A DNA stretch of 64,000 nucleotides from positions 496,001-560,000 of the forward strand of contig OZ220731.1 in the NCBI GenBank assembly GCA_965116785.1, in the 5' to 3' direction. Positions 33,601-41,146 of the stretch are shown here, one piece after another; within the stretch, counting starts at the first letter, position 1, and the number at the start of each line of letters is the position of its first letter. A program made the translations under genes and the position numbers. The DNA comes from Bin87 sp965116785 (GTDB taxonomy: Bacteria; Chloroflexota; Dehalococcoidia; Lucifugimonadales; UBA3495). The notes beneath the pieces were generated by a model. That model worked only from the letters and a program-made list of their open reading frames with translations. It was not told where the DNA came from and ran no database searches.

Positions 33601-34232
33601 TCGGATTGGCGTACGTAATGGGCATCGTTGGTGACCAGCAGTGGTATCCCCGTTTCGCGGTTCAACCGCGCCAGGCCGTCGTTGATCCGGGGCAACTGCT
33701 CGATGTGCTCGTGACGCTGCAATTCCAGGAAGTAGTTCTCGCCGAACAGTTCGCGATACCAGCCGGCCATCTGCTTGGCGTCCTGGTAATTGCCGTCGGC
33801 CAGCAGGGTGGGCACCTCAGCCGAGGGGCATCCGGAAAGGCAGATCAGCCCCTGCCGGTGTCGCTCGATCAGTTCCTTGTCAATGCGCGGCCGGTAGTGG
33901 AAACCCTCCAGGTGCGACAGGGTCACCAACTGAAGCAGGTTGCGATAGCCCGTGTTGTCCTTGGCGATCAGCACCAGGTGGTTGGCGGTGCGCTCGTTGG
34001 GAGTGCGGTCGTGCCGACTGGCGTGGGCAACGTAGAACTCGCACCCGATGATGGGCTTGATGCCGGCGTCCTTGCATTCGGAATAAAAATCGACCACGCC
34101 ATACAACGATCCGTGGTCGGTGATGCTCATGGCGTCCATGCCCAGTTCGCGGGTCCGGCTCACCAGGTCCGGTATGCGACTGATGCCATCCAGCATGCTG
34201 TATTCGGTGTGTGTATGCAGGTGAGTGAACAC
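30627..34232 (-). CDS. dnaE: DNA polymerase III alpha subunit
   Basis: This is the replicative polymerase catalytic chain, 1201 aa. The N-terminal PHP domain opens FTHLHTHTEYSMLDG, followed by SITDHGSLYGVVDFY. The palm has the metal aspartates in MPDIDMDFQDDRRDEVLRY, and the thumb/fingers include GSAAASVVLYCLGITDIDP and SKHGKEQVTYPHP. The tandem HhH region (GAFDSLAPR) and an OB-fold (VTLLGHVAAVTERYTRDNR) are present. The C-terminal 170 residues contain a Pro/Ala/Ser-rich linker (about 1075-1120) before a small folded tail. dnaE stands alone here, convergent with the gamma-CA gene. Confidence 0.98.
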   Translation of the reverse strand: MFTHLHTHTEYSMLDGISRIPDLVSRTRELGMDAMSITDHGSLYGVVDFYSECKDAGIKPIIGCEFYVAHASRHDRTPNERTANHLVLIAKDNTGYRNLLQLVTLSHLEGFHYRPRIDKELIERHRQGLICLSGCPSAEVPTLLADGNYQDAKQMAGWYRELFGENYFLELQRHEHIEQLPRINDGLARLNRETGIPLLVTNDAHYVRQSDYQYQDVYICIQTGTNVMDDKRLRMEDSSYYIRSADEMAALFHDFPQAVDITGEIAQQCNVSLGFGQMHLPRYPTPNNEDADAYLERICWEGFNQRYGINNDAARARMEYELEVVRQTHFANYFLVVWDIISFVRKQQILFGVRGSAAASVVLYCLGITDIDPMRYNLVFERFLNFERKEMPDIDMDFQDDRRDEVLRYVIDRYGNDRVAQIITFGTLGPKAALRDVGRGLGMSYGDVDRIARMVPFKSRTIKDAMSANQEMADTYVRDAAIRELVDNAQALEGIVHHVSTHAAGVLIADEPLTETVPLQRPSRGDENSPVMMTQYSMDPVAKLGLLKMDFLGLTNLTILDRTIKLLDEERGIRIDLSRLTLDDEETYDLLGTGNTTDLFQLESAGMQRYIKELKPSDLGDIAAMIALYRPGPMEHIDRFIRSKHGKEQVTYPHPSMKELLDETYGVIVYQDQVLHVLQNFAGYSLGEADTVRKAMGKKIPELMAEERDRFVSGAVQQGYSEQMGAEIFNLIEPFAGYAFNKAHSVSYGLISYWTAYFKTHYPLEYMASVLNCRLDHGDRYVASINECTRMGIGIELPDVNQSGIHYTIDTPADRAQTGKLRIGLAAIKTVGEGAITPIVTERAAKGPFGSLTDFCRRVDVSGLNRRTLEGLAKAGAFDSLAPRATVIGNLDRIWGLAQQETRNRNSGQFGMFGEEMDSGAGGTLLELDLSYSDYTPQEKANLEKEYLGVALSYNPLLALAGINPGDAYNSVDQLDEEMISSTVTLLGHVAAVTERYTRDNRKFLRVDLAMVGGQVEAMVWPDSLEKTAHVWQAGRVARVTGRLQIRGDDFSIACYDAQEYALPESAAPSPTGPAAPASASTPAASPSPPTKPSRSNGNRPAPAPPASASSNGHRDTGVLVRMVETDQPDEDRYRLRQAIRVMLEYTGEDKVYLELNLKEGRTVLMEIPTVSTAVCDELQQRVRDVLLQDESCTEYPAQAA

Positions 34233-34323
34233 TGTGGCGCAACCTGTATTGGTCGAGAATTGAAGATATGGGGACCAGAAAATAATAGCAGCGGACGGTT
34301 CGCCGCGCTATTACCCGGAACGG

Positions 34324-34460
34324 CTCACACGTACCCAGTTTCGCCCGAGTGGTCATTGCGAGCGCAGCGTGGCAATCTCTCAGAGGCGACGCAGGTAGTC
34401 CTTGGGGCGAGATCGCCACGTCGCTACGCTCCTCGCGATGACAAACTGGGTACGCGTGAG
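34324..34460. repeat. 137-bp foldback (MITE-like) element
   Basis: The 336-base gap between the start of dnaE and the end of the next minus-strand gene holds an element bounded by 18-bp inverted repeats (CTCACACGTACCCAGTTT and AAACTGGGTACGCGTGAG, one mismatch). A second, imperfect inner repeat carries TCATTGCGAG...GGCAATCTC against GAGATCGCCACG...CGCGATGA. The inner motif resembles a short interspersed element I have seen in many bacterial genomes. A partial copy is at 20871-20925. It has no coding capacity. Confidence 0.75.
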
Positions 34461-34514
34461 CCCCCGGCACATCCGGGAACGCGTCAGCATACTCGTTGGA
34501 GTATCGACAAACAA

Positions 34515-34544
34515 GGCCACGCCAACCTGTTCGCTGGCGTGGCC
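34515..34544 (-). terminator. Terminator of the selenoprotein-2 locus
   Basis: A 10-bp perfect stem (GGCCACGCCA / TGGCGTGGCC) with a 10-base loop, followed on the minus strand by TTGTTTGT, lies 24 bases after the stop of the 360-aa gene. It probably ends the minus-strand transcript. Confidence 0.7.
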
Positions 34545-34568
34545 GAAGGACTTGGTGGCTGGCTGCGT

Positions 34569-35651
34569 TCAGCCCGGGATTTCGATCTTCTGGGTCACGA
34601 CCCGGGTCACGCCCCAGCCGGCCAGCCAGGCCGAGTGGCGACCGTCGCCTCCCGCTACCACCACCACGATGTCGTCCGGTTGGAGGGCGATGGGCACCAT
34701 GGTGTTCGGGTCCTCGTCGTCGACCCAATCCGGGTAATTGCGGTTCCCCCAGTGTCCCAGCCCGGACAGGTTGGCGATGGACATGCGCGCGTTGGCGAAC
34801 ACGTACTCGCGCACATCTTGCTTGGTGAAGCCGTCGGCTGCCATCTCGGCCGCATGCTCCGGGCTGATCACCAGCGTAACCTGCGCGCCGGTGCCGATCT
34901 GGTAGAAGTTCGAGAATCCGGTCGCCCGGGTCGCCTGAACCAGCGTGTTGAGCACGTCGGTCCCCTGCGACACGGTGGTTTCCATAACCGGGTAGAAAGC
35001 CCGGATGGCGTGTAGGGTCACCATGCTGTCTTCCGGTTCCAGCCCCAGCTCAACGTGCCGCGGCTCCCACGGACTGCGTGCCTCATTCTCCGCGAAGCAA
35101 AACGAGTACCTTCCCGGCATGGCCAGAGTCGCCTTGTCCATTTCACCGATGATGAGCCCGGCCACGTTCCGCACGAACAGGCGCAGTGCCCGGCCGATGG
35201 TCGCGTTGGCCCGGTAGCCGGGCCCGAACGCCCCGGAGTCGCCGTTGATGCCGAGCCGTTCGGCGATGGGGCCGTTGACGATCACCACCGGGGCGGCGCC
35301 GCCCGTGGTGGCCTGGCAGCCGGCCAGGTTGAACGGCGTTTGCAGGGCGGCCTTCACGCAGGCCACCACCACGGGAAAGTACTCGGGACGGCAGCCAGCC
35401 ATCACCGCGTTGATGGCGACCTTCTCGATGCTGACTTCCGAGTTGGAGGGTTGCGCTATACCCAGGGAAAGCGACGGGTCCTCGCCCCATGGGCCCAGCA
35501 TTCGTTGGACGGCCTCCTCGGTGGCCGGAACAACGGGCATGCCGTCGGTCCATCCCTGCTCTTCGTAGTAATCCTGGATCGCGTCGTACGTGTCGGGCAC
35601 GTCGATGCGGCGCGAGTTCAGGGCTCGACTGTTGGTTGTCATAACGGTCAC
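34569..35651 (-). CDS. Unrecognised protein paired with UGSC selenoprotein 2
   Basis: This 360-aa protein is a paralog of the 333-aa protein at 22824-23825. It shares IQDYYEEQGWTDGMPVVPAT, AINAVMAGCRPEYFPVVVA with the conserved Cys, VNGPIAERLGINGDSGAFG, YRANATIGRALRLF, and an ISPEHAAEMAADGFTKQDV block. The central and C-terminal parts diverge (NYPDWVDDEDPNTMVPIAL, VVVVAGGDGRHSAWLAGWG). It has no signal peptide or membrane helix. It is in the same minus-strand run as an EEP hydrolase and the second selenoprotein. Function is unknown; pairing with UGSC genes at both loci suggests a shared reaction. Confidence 0.88.
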   Translation of the reverse strand: MTVMTTNSRALNSRRIDVPDTYDAIQDYYEEQGWTDGMPVVPATEEAVQRMLGPWGEDPSLSLGIAQPSNSEVSIEKVAINAVMAGCRPEYFPVVVACVKAALQTPFNLAGCQATTGGAAPVVIVNGPIAERLGINGDSGAFGPGYRANATIGRALRLFVRNVAGLIIGEMDKATLAMPGRYSFCFAENEARSPWEPRHVELGLEPEDSMVTLHAIRAFYPVMETTVSQGTDVLNTLVQATRATGFSNFYQIGTGAQVTLVISPEHAAEMAADGFTKQDVREYVFANARMSIANLSGLGHWGNRNYPDWVDDEDPNTMVPIALQPDDIVVVVAGGDGRHSAWLAGWGVTRVVTQKIEIPG

Positions 35652-35670
35652 TCTTCTGAGGTGGTTGGTG

Positions 35671-36411
35671 TCAGTCTTCGCGCGTGTTCAGCTCGGCGAC
35701 CACGCCGAAGTGATCGGAGAGCCGCCGCTCCCCGTCGAAATTGTCGATGGTGGCCAGAGAAACGGCGGACAGATCACCACTTACGGAAATATGGTCAATG
35801 GCGCGCCGGCCGCGTAACCCGAGCCCGGCGGTCGCTATGGTCAAACCCGGCGGTCGACCCGCTTGAATCGCTCCCAGCAAGAGGGGACGAACCGGGTGGG
35901 AGAGCGGCGGGTAAGGGCGTCTGCGTTGGCCGATCTGTTGGTTGAAGTCGCCCATTACCAAGAGTGGCGTTGGCGATTTATTGTTGATGATGGAAGACAG
36001 CGCGTCCAAATATGACGAGTGGTCTTCCCAAGGGGTTTTGTTTTTGTCCCCAACGTTTACATTGGCGTTGTGCCATGGGATGCAGACCCCGATAACCCTG
36101 ATCTGGCCCGCGGGGGTATCAGTGGTCCCAGCCACGAACCGCCCTGGCGGCAATTTGTCGCTGCCCAGGTCATCCACGCCCGTCCATTTGTGACGCGACC
36201 AGAGCAAAACCTTGCGCCGGTTTCTCGCTGCTGCCTGGCCTGGAGCCGGCCCGGCCGCGATCGCATGTCCGTCCCATCCCGACAGCAGCCGGCAATCAGT
36301 CTCCGTAAGACCAACGATATCAGGGCAGCATTCCGCGATGCGTCGCAAAATTTCTGGGCTACGCTCCGAACCGGGCGTAGCCCATTGAACATTCCAGTTG
36401 ACCACTTTCAT
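35671..36411 (-). CDS. Endonuclease/exonuclease/phosphatase (EEP) family protein
   Basis: This 246-aa metal-dependent phosphoesterase has all the EEP motifs: VVNWNVQWATP (Asn), DIVGLTETD (catalytic Glu), VIGVCIPWHNA (His), LLVMGDFNQQ (Asp and Asn), AIDHISVSG and RLSDHFGVVAEL (Asp-His pair). EEP enzymes range from DNA-repair nucleases to lipid or sugar phosphatases, so the substrate is open. It lies between the selenoprotein-2 gene and the 360-aa partner on the same strand, 19 bases before the partner, so it may be co-expressed with them. The first UGSC locus lacks it. Confidence 0.9.
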   Translation of the reverse strand: MKVVNWNVQWATPGSERSPEILRRIAECCPDIVGLTETDCRLLSGWDGHAIAAGPAPGQAAARNRRKVLLWSRHKWTGVDDLGSDKLPPGRFVAGTTDTPAGQIRVIGVCIPWHNANVNVGDKNKTPWEDHSSYLDALSSIINNKSPTPLLVMGDFNQQIGQRRRPYPPLSHPVRPLLLGAIQAGRPPGLTIATAGLGLRGRRAIDHISVSGDLSAVSLATIDNFDGERRLSDHFGVVAELNTRED

Positions 36412-36447
36412 GGGCGAAAGCGGCGCGCTAGCTGATGCGACCGGCAG

Positions 36448-36987
36448 TTACTTCCCGTTGGTCAGCATCTCGGCGATCTGGTCGGCGTACTCGTGCGCCA
36501 GTTGCCGCACTTGCGGTATCGACCGGGATGCCAGCGGGCTGGGCAATGCCAGGATCTGGACCCCGGGCATTCCCAGCGAGGAGGCGCGAGCGTGCGCCGC
36601 CCGGGTGAAGCTCTCGGTGATGACGCTCACGGAAGGAACGCCGCGGGTTTCGGTAACTACTGTGTCGTGGAGACCCCACGCCGTGCAGCTCCCTCAATCC
36701 GCGATTCCGTGCACCACCGCGTCGCATTGCTCAATCAGTTCCTCGATGGTCTCGTCGGAGCACGGCGCGCTGAAACTGAACTTCCGCAGGTAGACCACCT
36801 TATCGACGGCGTATTCCTCCTCCAGGATGACCTGGAGTTCCTGCAGGAAATTGTCGGAGTGGTATTTGCGGTTTTCCAGCAGACCGATGGTCTTGCCCGC
36901 CAGGCTGGGCAACCGGTCGGTCGCCGCGCGCTCTTCGGTCTTTTGCTCCGGACGCGGGTCCAGGATCTGGATGGTTGCGGTCGTCAT
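36448..36987 (-). CDS. UGSC-family selenoprotein, copy 2 (in-frame UGA = Sec)
   Basis: From ATG 36987, reading through UGA 36694-36696, the frame runs 179 aa to the stop at 36448. The junction is HGIAD-U-GSCTAWGLHDT, the same U-G-S-C arrangement as copy 1, and the Sec lies at almost the same residue number (98 versus 100). Upstream LAGKTIGLLENRKYHSDNF matches copy 1's DGKVVGLFANNKPHSEDLL. Downstream, GVPSVSVITESF aligns with GIPSTVLTTRPF. Two paralogs keeping the same UGA argues against pseudogenes. A SECIS-like hairpin follows. Start after a GGAGG-like site; guaB3 is 11 bases upstream. Confidence 0.9.
36666..36680 (-). promoter_or_regulatory. Bacterial SECIS-like hairpin, copy 2
   Basis: Starting 14 nt after the UGA, CGUGG-GGUCU-CCACG forms a 5-bp stem and a GGUCU loop. 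As I recall, the E. coli fdhF SECIS loop also contains GGUCU, with the G and U contacted by SelB. Geometry is identical to copy 1, and the last stem pair is G-C here versus C-G there. Confidence 0.8.
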
Positions 36988-36998
36988 GGTTCCTCCGT

Positions 36999-38135
36999 TT
37001 ATCCGAGCATCTGGTAGTGCTTGCCCTCGGTTTTGATCGCCGGGGCAATGACCATTTCAGTCTTGTGGAAATCCCGCACCGTGTACGCGCCGCACATCCC
37101 CATGGCCACCCGCAGCGCGCCGACCAGGTTCTGCGTCCCGTTGGTGACGCTGGATGGCCCGTGCATGAGCTGTTTCAGGGAACCCTTGGTGCCGACATTG
37201 ATGCGCGTGCCCCGGGGCAGTTCCGGGTGGGCGTTGGCCATGCCCCAGTTGTAACCCCGGCCCGGAGCCTCGGCAGCCTGGGCAAAGGGCGTGCCCAGCA
37301 TCACCCCGTCGGCTCCACTGGCCAACGCCTTGCACACATCGCCGCCCGTTCGCAGGCCGCCGTCAGTTATGACACTGACATACCGGCCGGTGCGCTGGAA
37401 ATAGTCCTCACGGGCTGCGGCGCACTCCAGGGTTGCAGTCACCTGTGGTACGCCAACCCCGGTCACCTCGCGGGTAGTGCAAGCCGCGCCGGGGCCGACC
37501 CCGACGAGCACGGCGTCAATTCCGGTTTCCATGAGCTCACTGGCCACGGCGTAGCTGACGCAATTGCCGACCACCACTGGGACACTGAGGGATTCGATCA
37601 ACTCGGAAAAGATCAGGCCCCGATAACTGCGGGACATGTGCCGAGCCGTGGTCACCGTTGACTGCACAACTATGATATCGGCGCCGGCCTCCACCGCCAG
37701 CGGACTGAACCGTTTGGTTGTCTGAGGCGTGAAAGCAATGGCCGCAATGGCGCCCGACTTCTTGATCTCCTGGACGCGTTCGCCGATCAGGTGCTCCTGC
37801 ACCGGATCGCTGTAAACCTCTTGCAGGTACTCCGTGACCTCGCCCTGGTCCATGGAGATGATCTCTTCCAGCACCGAGTACGGGTCTTCGTATCGGGTGT
37901 ATAGGCCCTCACCGTTCAGCACTCCGAGTCCGCCCATTTCGTGCATCAGCGTGGCAAACCGTGGCGACACCGAACCGTCCATCGCCGAGGCCATCACCGG
38001 CGATTCAAAGGAGTATTGGCCGATGCTCATTTGCGTGGATGTCATTTCCGGGTTAATCGTGATTTCGCCCGGGACGATTGCGACCTCGTCAAACCCGTAG
38101 GACCGTTCCAGTTCTTTGAGCAAACGCCTGGCCAT
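36999..38135 (-). CDS. guaB3: GuaB3-type IMP dehydrogenase family protein
   Basis: This 378-aa member of the IMPDH/GMP reductase superfamily is the GuaB3 type: no CBS domains, and ending after the barrel. The catalytic loop is VGVGPGAACTTREVTG with Cys219, preceded by GADIIVVQSTVTT and followed by VITDGGLRTGGDVCKALAS, the phosphate-binding GADGVMLGTP, and the C-terminal SSVTNGTQNLVGALRVAMG. Recent work on cyanobacterial GuaB3 indicates GMP reductase-like activity, so I do not call it guaB. Start ATG 38135 follows GAGGTG. It begins the run guaB3, UGSC, EEP and partner on one strand. Confidence 0.9.
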   Translation of the reverse strand: MARRLLKELERSYGFDEVAIVPGEITINPEMTSTQMSIGQYSFESPVMASAMDGSVSPRFATLMHEMGGLGVLNGEGLYTRYEDPYSVLEEIISMDQGEVTEYLQEVYSDPVQEHLIGERVQEIKKSGAIAAIAFTPQTTKRFSPLAVEAGADIIVVQSTVTTARHMSRSYRGLIFSELIESLSVPVVVGNCVSYAVASELMETGIDAVLVGVGPGAACTTREVTGVGVPQVTATLECAAAREDYFQRTGRYVSVITDGGLRTGGDVCKALASGADGVMLGTPFAQAAEAPGRGYNWGMANAHPELPRGTRINVGTKGSLKQLMHGPSSVTNGTQNLVGALRVAMGMCGAYTVRDFHKTEMVIAPAIKTEGKHYQMLG

Positions 38136-38170
38136 TGTTTCACCTCAAAGCTTGCCGTGAAGAATGCCGA

Positions 38171-38200
38171 ACTATAGTAAGAGACTTCAACAACCGTCAA
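38171..38200 (-). promoter_or_regulatory. Sigma-70-type promoter for guaB3
   Basis: On the minus strand TTGACG (38195-38200) and TATAGT (38171-38176) are separated by 18 bases, about 36 bases before the guaB3 start. This likely drives guaB3 and possibly the selenoprotein locus below it. Confidence 0.6.
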
Positions 38201-38270
38201 CCCAAATGCGAGTTGAACACGAGGGTCGCGCCATGGGGCCAATCCGATTGGCCCATAAATTGTAGCATTC

Positions 38271-38296
38271 GGGGGCGCCTTTTTCAGGGCGCCCCC
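38271..38296 (-). terminator. Hairpin terminator after clpC
   Basis: A 9-bp stem (GGGGGCGCC/GGCGCCCCC) with an 8-base loop lies 30 bases after the clpC stop on the minus strand. A second hairpin (GGGCCAAT/ATTGGCCC) follows at about 38236-38254. T-content after the stem is low. Confidence 0.55.
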
Positions 38297-38325
38297 GGCA
38301 GGGTTCGTCAACCGTGAGTTCCGGC

Positions 38326-40800
38326 TCAGGCCACCGGCAGGGCGGCCATCTCTCCTTTCCGCACCTTGATGCAGATCTTGCCGTCCTCGTCCATGTCCAC
38401 GATCGCGGTGTCCCCGGGCTCGAACTGCCCTCCGAGCAACTCGTCGGACAGCCGGTCCTCGACCTCGTTCTGGATCAGGCGGCGCAACGGCCGCGCTCCC
38501 AGCACCGGGTCGAAGCCATTTGCGCCCAGATACTCCTTGGCCGGCTCGGTCAGCTCGACGCTGATCTCCCGTTCCTTCAGCTCGTCCCGGACCATGTTCA
38601 TCATCAGGTCCACGATCTGGTGGATCTCCTCCGGGCTCAGGGCGTGGAACACTATCGTCGCGTCCAGGCGGTTCAGGAACTCAGGGCGGAAGAAGCGCTT
38701 GACCTCGTCCATGACCTTGTCCTTCATCCGCTCGTAAGCCTGGTGGTCCGTTTGCGATTGCTCGGACTTCACGGCGAAGCCCAGAGAGGTGTCGCGCTTG
38801 ATCAGGTCCGATCCAAGGTTGCTGGTCATGACGATGATCGAGTTGCGGAAGTCCACGCGGCGCCCGCGGGCGTCGGTCAACTGGCCGGCGTCAAAGATCT
38901 GCAGCAGGATGTTGAAGATCTCCGGGTGAGCCTTTTCGATCTCGTCCAGCAGGATCGCGCAGTAATTCTTCTTGCGGACTCCCTCGGTGAGCTGGCCGCC
39001 TTCGTCGTAGCCGACGTAGCCCGGAGGCGCGCCGATGAGACGGGCGGTGGTGTGCCGCTCCTGGAATTCCGACATATCCAGGCGGATCATGTTGTCCTCG
39101 TGGCCGAACAGGAACTCCGCCATGGCGCGCACCAGCTCGGTCTTGCCCACGCCGGTGGGGCCCAGGAACAGGAACACCCCGATCGGATGGCGCGGATCCT
39201 TGAGACCGGCTCGCGCCCGACGCACCGCCTTGGAGATGCCGACGATGGCTTCGTCCTGGCCGATGATTCGCTTGTGCAGTTCCTCCTCCATGCGGAGCAA
39301 CCGCTCGGTTTCCTCCTGCGCCAGCCGGGTCACCGGAATGCCGGTCCACATGCTGACCACCTCGGCAATGTCGTCCTCGGTGACCTGGGTGCGTTCCTTG
39401 TTTTGGTCCGCTTTCCACTCCCGCTCCAGATCGCCGACGTTCTGGGACAGGTGCAGTTCCCGGTCGCGCAACTCGGCGGCGACTTCGTACTGCTGTGAAG
39501 CGATGGCCTCGTCTTTCTCCTTGCGCACGCGGTCCAGGACTTCCATCGCGTCCTTGACTTCCTGGGGGGCGTGACTGCCGCGCAGGCGCACCCGCGAGCC
39601 GGCTTCGTCCAGCAGGTCAATGGCCTTGTCAGGCAGGAAGCGGTCCGGGATATACCGGGTCGACAGCGTGGCTGCCGCCCGCACCGCGTCCTCGGTGATG
39701 TCGACGTTATGGTGGTCCTCGTACTGACCCTTCACGCCGCGCAGGATATCCACCGTCATCTCGGCGTCGGGCTCTTCCACCCGCACCGGCTGTAGCCGTC
39801 GTTCGAGGGCCGGGTCGCGCTCCACGTACTTGCGGTAGTCGTCCAGCGTGGTGGCGCCGATGCACTGGATCTCGCCGCGGGCCAGGGAAGGCTTCAGGAT
39901 GTTGGAAGCGTCCACGGCGCCTTCGGCGGCTCCGGCTCCTACCAGCGTATGGATTTCGTCAATGAAGAGGACGCAGTTGCCGGAGGTCTTGATTTCCTCA
40001 ATAACCTTCTTCAAGCGCTCTTCGAACTCGCCGCGGTACTTGGTGCCGGCGACCAGGGCGCCCATGTCGAGGGTGACCAGCCGCTTGCCCTGCAGGGTGT
40101 CCGGCACGTCTCCCGAGGAGATCTGCTGGGCCATCGCTTCCACGATGGCGGTCTTGCCCACGCCGGGCTCTCCGACCAGGACCGGGTTGTTCTTGGTCCG
40201 GCGGCTCAGGATCTGGGTCACCCGCTCGATCTCGGTGTCGCGGCCGATCACCGGATCCAGCTTGCCGCCCAACGCCGCGTTGGTCAGGTCCACGCCCAAC
40301 TGGTCCAGGGTGGGAGTTCGCGTGGTCGAACTGCGGCTGCTGGAGCTTCCGGTCCCGGAGTTGCTGAGGATACGGTGGGTCTCGGCGCGAACCTTTTCCA
40401 GGTTGACGCCCAGACTTTCCAGGACTCCGGCGGCCACGCCCTCGCCTTCACGCAGAAGGCCGATCAGCAAGTGCTCCGTTCCTATATAGGTGTGGTTCAT
40501 CCTTCGGGCTTCGTCGACGGCCAACTCCACGACCTTCTTGGCCCTGGGGGTGAGGCCGATCTCGCCCTGCGCGGGGCGCTCGCCCCGTCCGATGATGAAC
40601 TCCACGGCCGAGCGTACCTTGGTCAGGTCCACGCTCAGCCCCGACAGCACTCGAGCGGCTACGCCCTCGGTTTCCCGTACCAGGCCAAGCAGGATGTGCT
40701 CGGTCCCGATGTAGTTGTGGTTGAACCGCTGCGCTTCTTCCTGGGCCAGGGACAGAACCCTCCGCGCCCGCTCTGAGAACTTCTCGAATCTGCTGCCCAT
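38326..40800 (-). CDS. clpC: ATP-dependent Clp protease ATP-binding subunit ClpC
   Basis: This 824-aa Hsp100 unfoldase feeds ClpP and can disaggregate proteins. It has two N-terminal repeats (FEKFSERARRVLSLAQEEA and a second ARRMNHTYIGTEHLLIGLL copy), a Ser/Thr-rich linker, D1 Walker A GEPGVGKTAIVEAMAQ, the middle domain with a UVR-like stretch (EEAIASQQYE region), and D2 Walker A GPTGVGKTELVRAMAEF. The ClpP-binding loop region follows D2 Walker A. No mcsAB or ctsR lies beside it, so regulation cannot be read here. It is convergent with none; orphan 5S rRNA is upstream on the same strand. Confidence 0.97.
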   Translation of the reverse strand: MGSRFEKFSERARRVLSLAQEEAQRFNHNYIGTEHILLGLVRETEGVAARVLSGLSVDLTKVRSAVEFIIGRGERPAQGEIGLTPRAKKVVELAVDEARRMNHTYIGTEHLLIGLLREGEGVAAGVLESLGVNLEKVRAETHRILSNSGTGSSSSRSSTTRTPTLDQLGVDLTNAALGGKLDPVIGRDTEIERVTQILSRRTKNNPVLVGEPGVGKTAIVEAMAQQISSGDVPDTLQGKRLVTLDMGALVAGTKYRGEFEERLKKVIEEIKTSGNCVLFIDEIHTLVGAGAAEGAVDASNILKPSLARGEIQCIGATTLDDYRKYVERDPALERRLQPVRVEEPDAEMTVDILRGVKGQYEDHHNVDITEDAVRAAATLSTRYIPDRFLPDKAIDLLDEAGSRVRLRGSHAPQEVKDAMEVLDRVRKEKDEAIASQQYEVAAELRDRELHLSQNVGDLEREWKADQNKERTQVTEDDIAEVVSMWTGIPVTRLAQEETERLLRMEEELHKRIIGQDEAIVGISKAVRRARAGLKDPRHPIGVFLFLGPTGVGKTELVRAMAEFLFGHEDNMIRLDMSEFQERHTTARLIGAPPGYVGYDEGGQLTEGVRKKNYCAILLDEIEKAHPEIFNILLQIFDAGQLTDARGRRVDFRNSIIVMTSNLGSDLIKRDTSLGFAVKSEQSQTDHQAYERMKDKVMDEVKRFFRPEFLNRLDATIVFHALSPEEIHQIVDLMMNMVRDELKEREISVELTEPAKEYLGANGFDPVLGARPLRRLIQNEVEDRLSDELLGGQFEPGDTAIVDMDEDGKICIKVRKGEMAALPVA

Positions 40801-40867
40801 GAGACTCTCCTGGGTTGAGGTCAGGCCAACTGATGCATGCTGGCGGCGTTATTGTACCGCATTCGGG

Positions 40868-40914
40868 CAAAAATAAAAGCGGCCCTGCCTCCGAATCGTA
40901 ACGGGGAAGCCGCT
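40868..40914 (-). terminator. Rho-independent terminator downstream of the 5S gene
   Basis: On the minus strand an AGCGGC/GCCGCT stem with a long loop is followed by TTTTATTTTT, between 5S and clpC. A small perfect hairpin (GGTTGACGTATCAACC) sits just upstream at 40916-40931. It should end the 5S transcript before clpC. Confidence 0.7.
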
Positions 40915-41014
40915 CGGTTGACGTATCAACCTATTGCCTTAGGTGGCCTACAATCGCCTGCGTTTCCTAGCTGCGCCATCACGCCCGCCCCGACTAACCT
41001 GTGGGTGTTGGTAC

Positions 41015-41134
41015 TTTCCGGCGGTGACCTATTTTCCCACTCCGTTACCAGAGCAGTATCGTCGGCGCTGGGGCGTTTCACTTCCGTGTTCGGGATGGAT
41101 ACGGGTGGGGCCACCCCGCTTGAACCACCAGAAA
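41015..41134 (-). rRNA. rrf: 5S ribosomal RNA, orphan
   Basis: About 120 bases on the minus strand match 5S: the conserved CATCCCGAACACGGAAGT core, a CGCCGACGATACTG-like helix IV/loop E region, and helix I with 10 pairs between TTTCTGGTGG at the 5' end and CCGCCGGAAA at the 3' end. No 16S or 23S sequence is adjacent; the upstream neighbour is a divergent tRNA-Lys. Ends are set by helix I and may shift by one or two bases. Confidence 0.93.
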
Positions 41135-41146
41135 GTAACTGTGTGA

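Noticed and set aside
32196..35015. Very long plus-strand open frame (939 codons) opposite dnaE
   Set aside because: It is antisense to dnaE, rich in His, Gln, Val and Asp as expected from reverse reading of GC-rich codons, and matches no protein family I know.
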